Of a stretch of 64,000 nucleotides of DNA, positions 61,800 to 64,000 are shown piece by piece (position 1 is the first letter of the stretch; each line of letters begins with the position of its first letter). This DNA is from Rikenellaceae bacterium (lineage in GTDB: Bacteria > Bacteroidota > Bacteroidia > Bacteroidales > Rikenellaceae). A program made the translations under genes and the position numbers. The notes below the pieces were generated by a model, which saw nothing but the letters and a program-made list of their open reading frames with translations, ran no database searches and had not been told where the DNA came from. The stretch is from positions 248,001 through 312,000 of the forward strand of contig SUZH01000001.1 in NCBI GenBank assembly GCA_015060045.1, in the 5' to 3' direction.

Positions 61800-62669
61800 T
61801 TAATGCTTAGTTTGCAACGTGTCCACGGCTTCGGCCACCGCTTCCATCAGCCATTTCGGGGTGGAGGTGGCACCGCAGATACCGACCGAGTGAACCCCTT
61901 CAAACCAGGCGGAGTCGAGCTCCTTGGCCTCCTCGATGTTGTAGGTGCGGGGATTCGCCTTGCGGCACACCTCGTAGAGCACCTTGCCGTTGGAGGATTT
62001 ACGACCGCAGACAAAGATCACCACATCGAAACGGGCGGCAAACTCCGTGAGGTGTTGTTCGCGTCCCGAGACCTGACGACAGATCGTATCGACGATGGTG
62101 ACCTGCTCGGGATCGATGGCGCGACGCATGATCTCCTCGCCCAGGCGGTTGAAGAGAGCAATGGATTGGGTGGTTTGCGAGAGGAGGTAGATCGGGCGCG
62201 TGAAATCGATGCGCTCCAAGTCCTGCTCGTTCTCGATCACCAGGGCACGATCCTCCACCTGGCCCGTCAAGCCCACCACTTCGGCATGGCCGCGTTTACC
62301 GAGGATCACTACCTGGCCTCCGATCGGGGCCATCTTCTCGTAGGCCTCCACGACCCGCTGTTGCAGACGAGCCACTACGGGGCAGGTGGCATCGATCAGT
62401 TCGATCCCCAGCGCACGGGCTTTTGCATAGGTCGTAGGGGGTTCTCCGTGGGCACGGATAAAGAGACGTGCTCCAGCCAACTGATCCATATCGGCATGGG
62501 TGATGGTCCGTAGGCCACGCGACTCAAGGCGTTGCACCTCCATGCGGTTGTGGACAATGTCACCCAGCGAATAGACCGTACTGCCCACCTCCAACGCCTT
62601 TTCGGCTTCGGTGATGGCGCGTACCACGCCGAAACAAAATCCCGAATTATCGTCTATTTTGATCTGCAT
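61800..62669 (-). CDS. ispH: 4-hydroxy-3-methylbut-2-enyl diphosphate reductase
   Basis: GFCFGVVRAITEAEKAL, GDIVHNRMEVQRLESRGL, IDATCPVVARLQQ, VCGRKSSNGKVLYEVCRKANPRTYNIEEAKEL. Confidence 0.96.
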   Translation of the reverse strand: MQIKIDDNSGFCFGVVRAITEAEKALEVGSTVYSLGDIVHNRMEVQRLESRGLRTITHADMDQLAGARLFIRAHGEPPTTYAKARALGIELIDATCPVVARLQQRVVEAYEKMAPIGGQVVILGKRGHAEVVGLTGQVEDRALVIENEQDLERIDFTRPIYLLSQTTQSIALFNRLGEEIMRRAIDPEQVTIVDTICRQVSGREQHLTEFAARFDVVIFVCGRKSSNGKVLYEVCRKANPRTYNIEEAKELDSAWFEGVHSVGICGATSTPKWLMEAVAEAVDTLQTKH

Positions 62670-62714
62670 CTTGCTATACGGATGTTGATCCCGGGTTGGC
62701 CGGGAGGGGTGAAA

Positions 62715-63416
62715 CTACGCCTGCTGTAGCGCCTCGATGCGCTCCATGACCCAGGTCATCTGCTCCTCGACGGTCATGTGCGAGTTGTCCAATACGATGG
62801 CATCCTCGGCTTGACGCAGGGGCGAAATGGCGCGGTGCATATCCTGGTAGTCGCGGTCGCGGACATTCTGCTCGATCTCCTCCAACGATACGTTGTCGCC
62901 CTTGGCCGTGAGCTCGTCGTAACGACGCTGTGCACGCACCTTCGGATCGGCCGTCATGAAGATCTTCAGCTCGGCATCGGGGAATACGACCGTACCGATG
63001 TCGCGGCCATCCATCACAACACCCTTTCGGCGACCCATCTCCTGCTGCATCCGGACGAGCATTTCGCGTACCTCGCCGATGGCGCTGACGGCACTCACGC
63101 AGTTCGAGACCTCGATCGTGCGGATCTTGCCCTCGACACGATCGCCATTGACATAGATGTCGCTCGCTCCGCGCTCGGGGTTAAATCGGAAGGTGATCTG
63201 AATCTCTTTCAAGAGTCGAACCACTGCATCCTCGTCTACGATACCCGAGTGGATTGCTCCATGCTCCAGGGCGTAGAGGGTGACGGCGCGGTACATGGCG
63301 CCCGTGTCGATAAAGATATAGCCCAGGCGGGCAGCGATGGCTTTGGCAAAGGTGCTTTTACCGCACGACGAGAAGCCATCAATGGCGATGATGATTTTAT
63401 CGTGTTTAGTGGACAT
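62715..63416 (-). CDS. cmk: Cytidylate kinase
   Basis: IIIAIDGFSSCGKSTFAKAIAARLGYIFIDTGAMYRAVTLYAL, VMDGRDIGTVVFPDAELKIFMTADP; start set at MSTKHDKI. Confidence 0.96.
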   Translation of the reverse strand: MSTKHDKIIIAIDGFSSCGKSTFAKAIAARLGYIFIDTGAMYRAVTLYALEHGAIHSGIVDEDAVVRLLKEIQITFRFNPERGASDIYVNGDRVEGKIRTIEVSNCVSAVSAIGEVREMLVRMQQEMGRRKGVVMDGRDIGTVVFPDAELKIFMTADPKVRAQRRYDELTAKGDNVSLEEIEQNVRDRDYQDMHRAISPLRQAEDAIVLDNSHMTVEEQMTWVMERIEALQQA

Positions 63417-64000
63417 CCGGGAAAATATCAAAGAAGGTGGATAAGATGGTATATATACCGAGCAGACCAATCAAAAGGCCTGCCACGTGGTTAATCGTGA
63501 GCATGTGGCGCGGACGAAAACGGCGGCGGAAGAGGTTGATCACAAAGGCCACAAAGGTCCACCAGGCCACGGCACCGCCGAAAAAGCCCCCGATGGTCAG
63601 GATGGCACGCATGAAACCTGCCAGGCCGCTGCCCGTAATGTCGTTTGCCGAGATCTCGAAGACGGCAAAGAAGGCCAGAATGTAGGGGATCACCATGATG
63701 AAGTTGGCAATCGTGAGGCCGAAGATCGAGGCGAAATCCTGCCACAGCGACGAGCGACCGGCGCGGTTGCGACGAATCTGCGGCACGGGGTTCTGCGAGA
63801 AGATATAGACGCCTACGACCACGACAAAGATACCGCCAATGACGCGCAGCAACGTGTCGTACTGCTGGATTTGGTGCTCAAGCATCGAGTAGAAGAGCAG
63901 TGCCACGATGGCCATGATCGTATCGGCGGCAGCTACACCGAAGCCCGAGACGATACCCGAACGGCGACTCTTCGAGAGGGTCCGCTGGATGCAAAGTACC
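63406..64000 (-). CDS. LysE-family amino-acid exporter, N-terminus outside window
   Basis: Frame is open to the window edge: LCIQRTLSKSRRSGIVSGFGVAAADTIMAIVALLFYS... Confidence 0.8.
   Translation of the reverse strand, partial: VLCIQRTLSKSRRSGIVSGFGVAAADTIMAIVALLFYSMLEHQIQQYDTLLRVIGGIFVVVVGVYIFSQNPVPQIRRNRAGRSSLWQDFASIFGLTIANFIMVIPYILAFFAVFEISANDITGSGLAGFMRAILTIGGFFGGAVAWWTFVAFVINLFRRRFRPRHMLTINHVAGLLIGLLGIYTILSTFFDIFPDVH

Overview
64-kb, gene-dense chromosomal window from a Bacteroidota genome (probably Bacteroidales; an Alistipes/Rikenellaceae-like origin is inferred from gene content and codon bias only). Nearly all of it is housekeeping DNA: S46 peptidase, metG, ilvE, mnmG, ybeY, pheS, a GH2 beta-galactosidase, an M13 peptidase (frameshifted), pgk, an ABC exporter, a glsA/glsB-like glycine-lipid pair, a partial dcw cluster (rsmH-ftsL-pbp-murE-mraY-murD-ftsW), kbl/lrp, galE, an ECF sigma factor, L25/pth, folC, lnt, a UroD-like methyltransferase pair with ybaK and fucP, kdsC-like, comEC, yidD/rnpA/hemD, ctpA, ispH and cmk. 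No rRNA, tRNA, CRISPR array, intact transposase or prophage was recognised. The most interesting non-routine signals are: (1) a perfect 40-bp palindrome between convergent ilvE and mnmG whose core is a canonical parS (TGTTCCACGTGGAACA), with a second one-mismatch parS 31 bp downstream; (2) an AT-rich locus (47.8-50.6 kb) with a modular lipoprotein (Gly/Ser linker, degenerate zincin-like EELIH motif) translationally coupled to two paralogous small secreted proteins, resembling a polymorphic effector/partner cassette; (3) a hairpin-rich ~330-bp segment bounded by exact 25-bp direct repeats that duplicate the last codons and stop codon of an ABC permease gene; (4) short 7-bp and 9-bp tandem repeats sitting directly 3' of stop codons, two of which form an inverted pair around a small membrane-protein gene; (5) a 1-nt frameshift in the M13 peptidase; (6) a structured 5' leader before the L25 gene.
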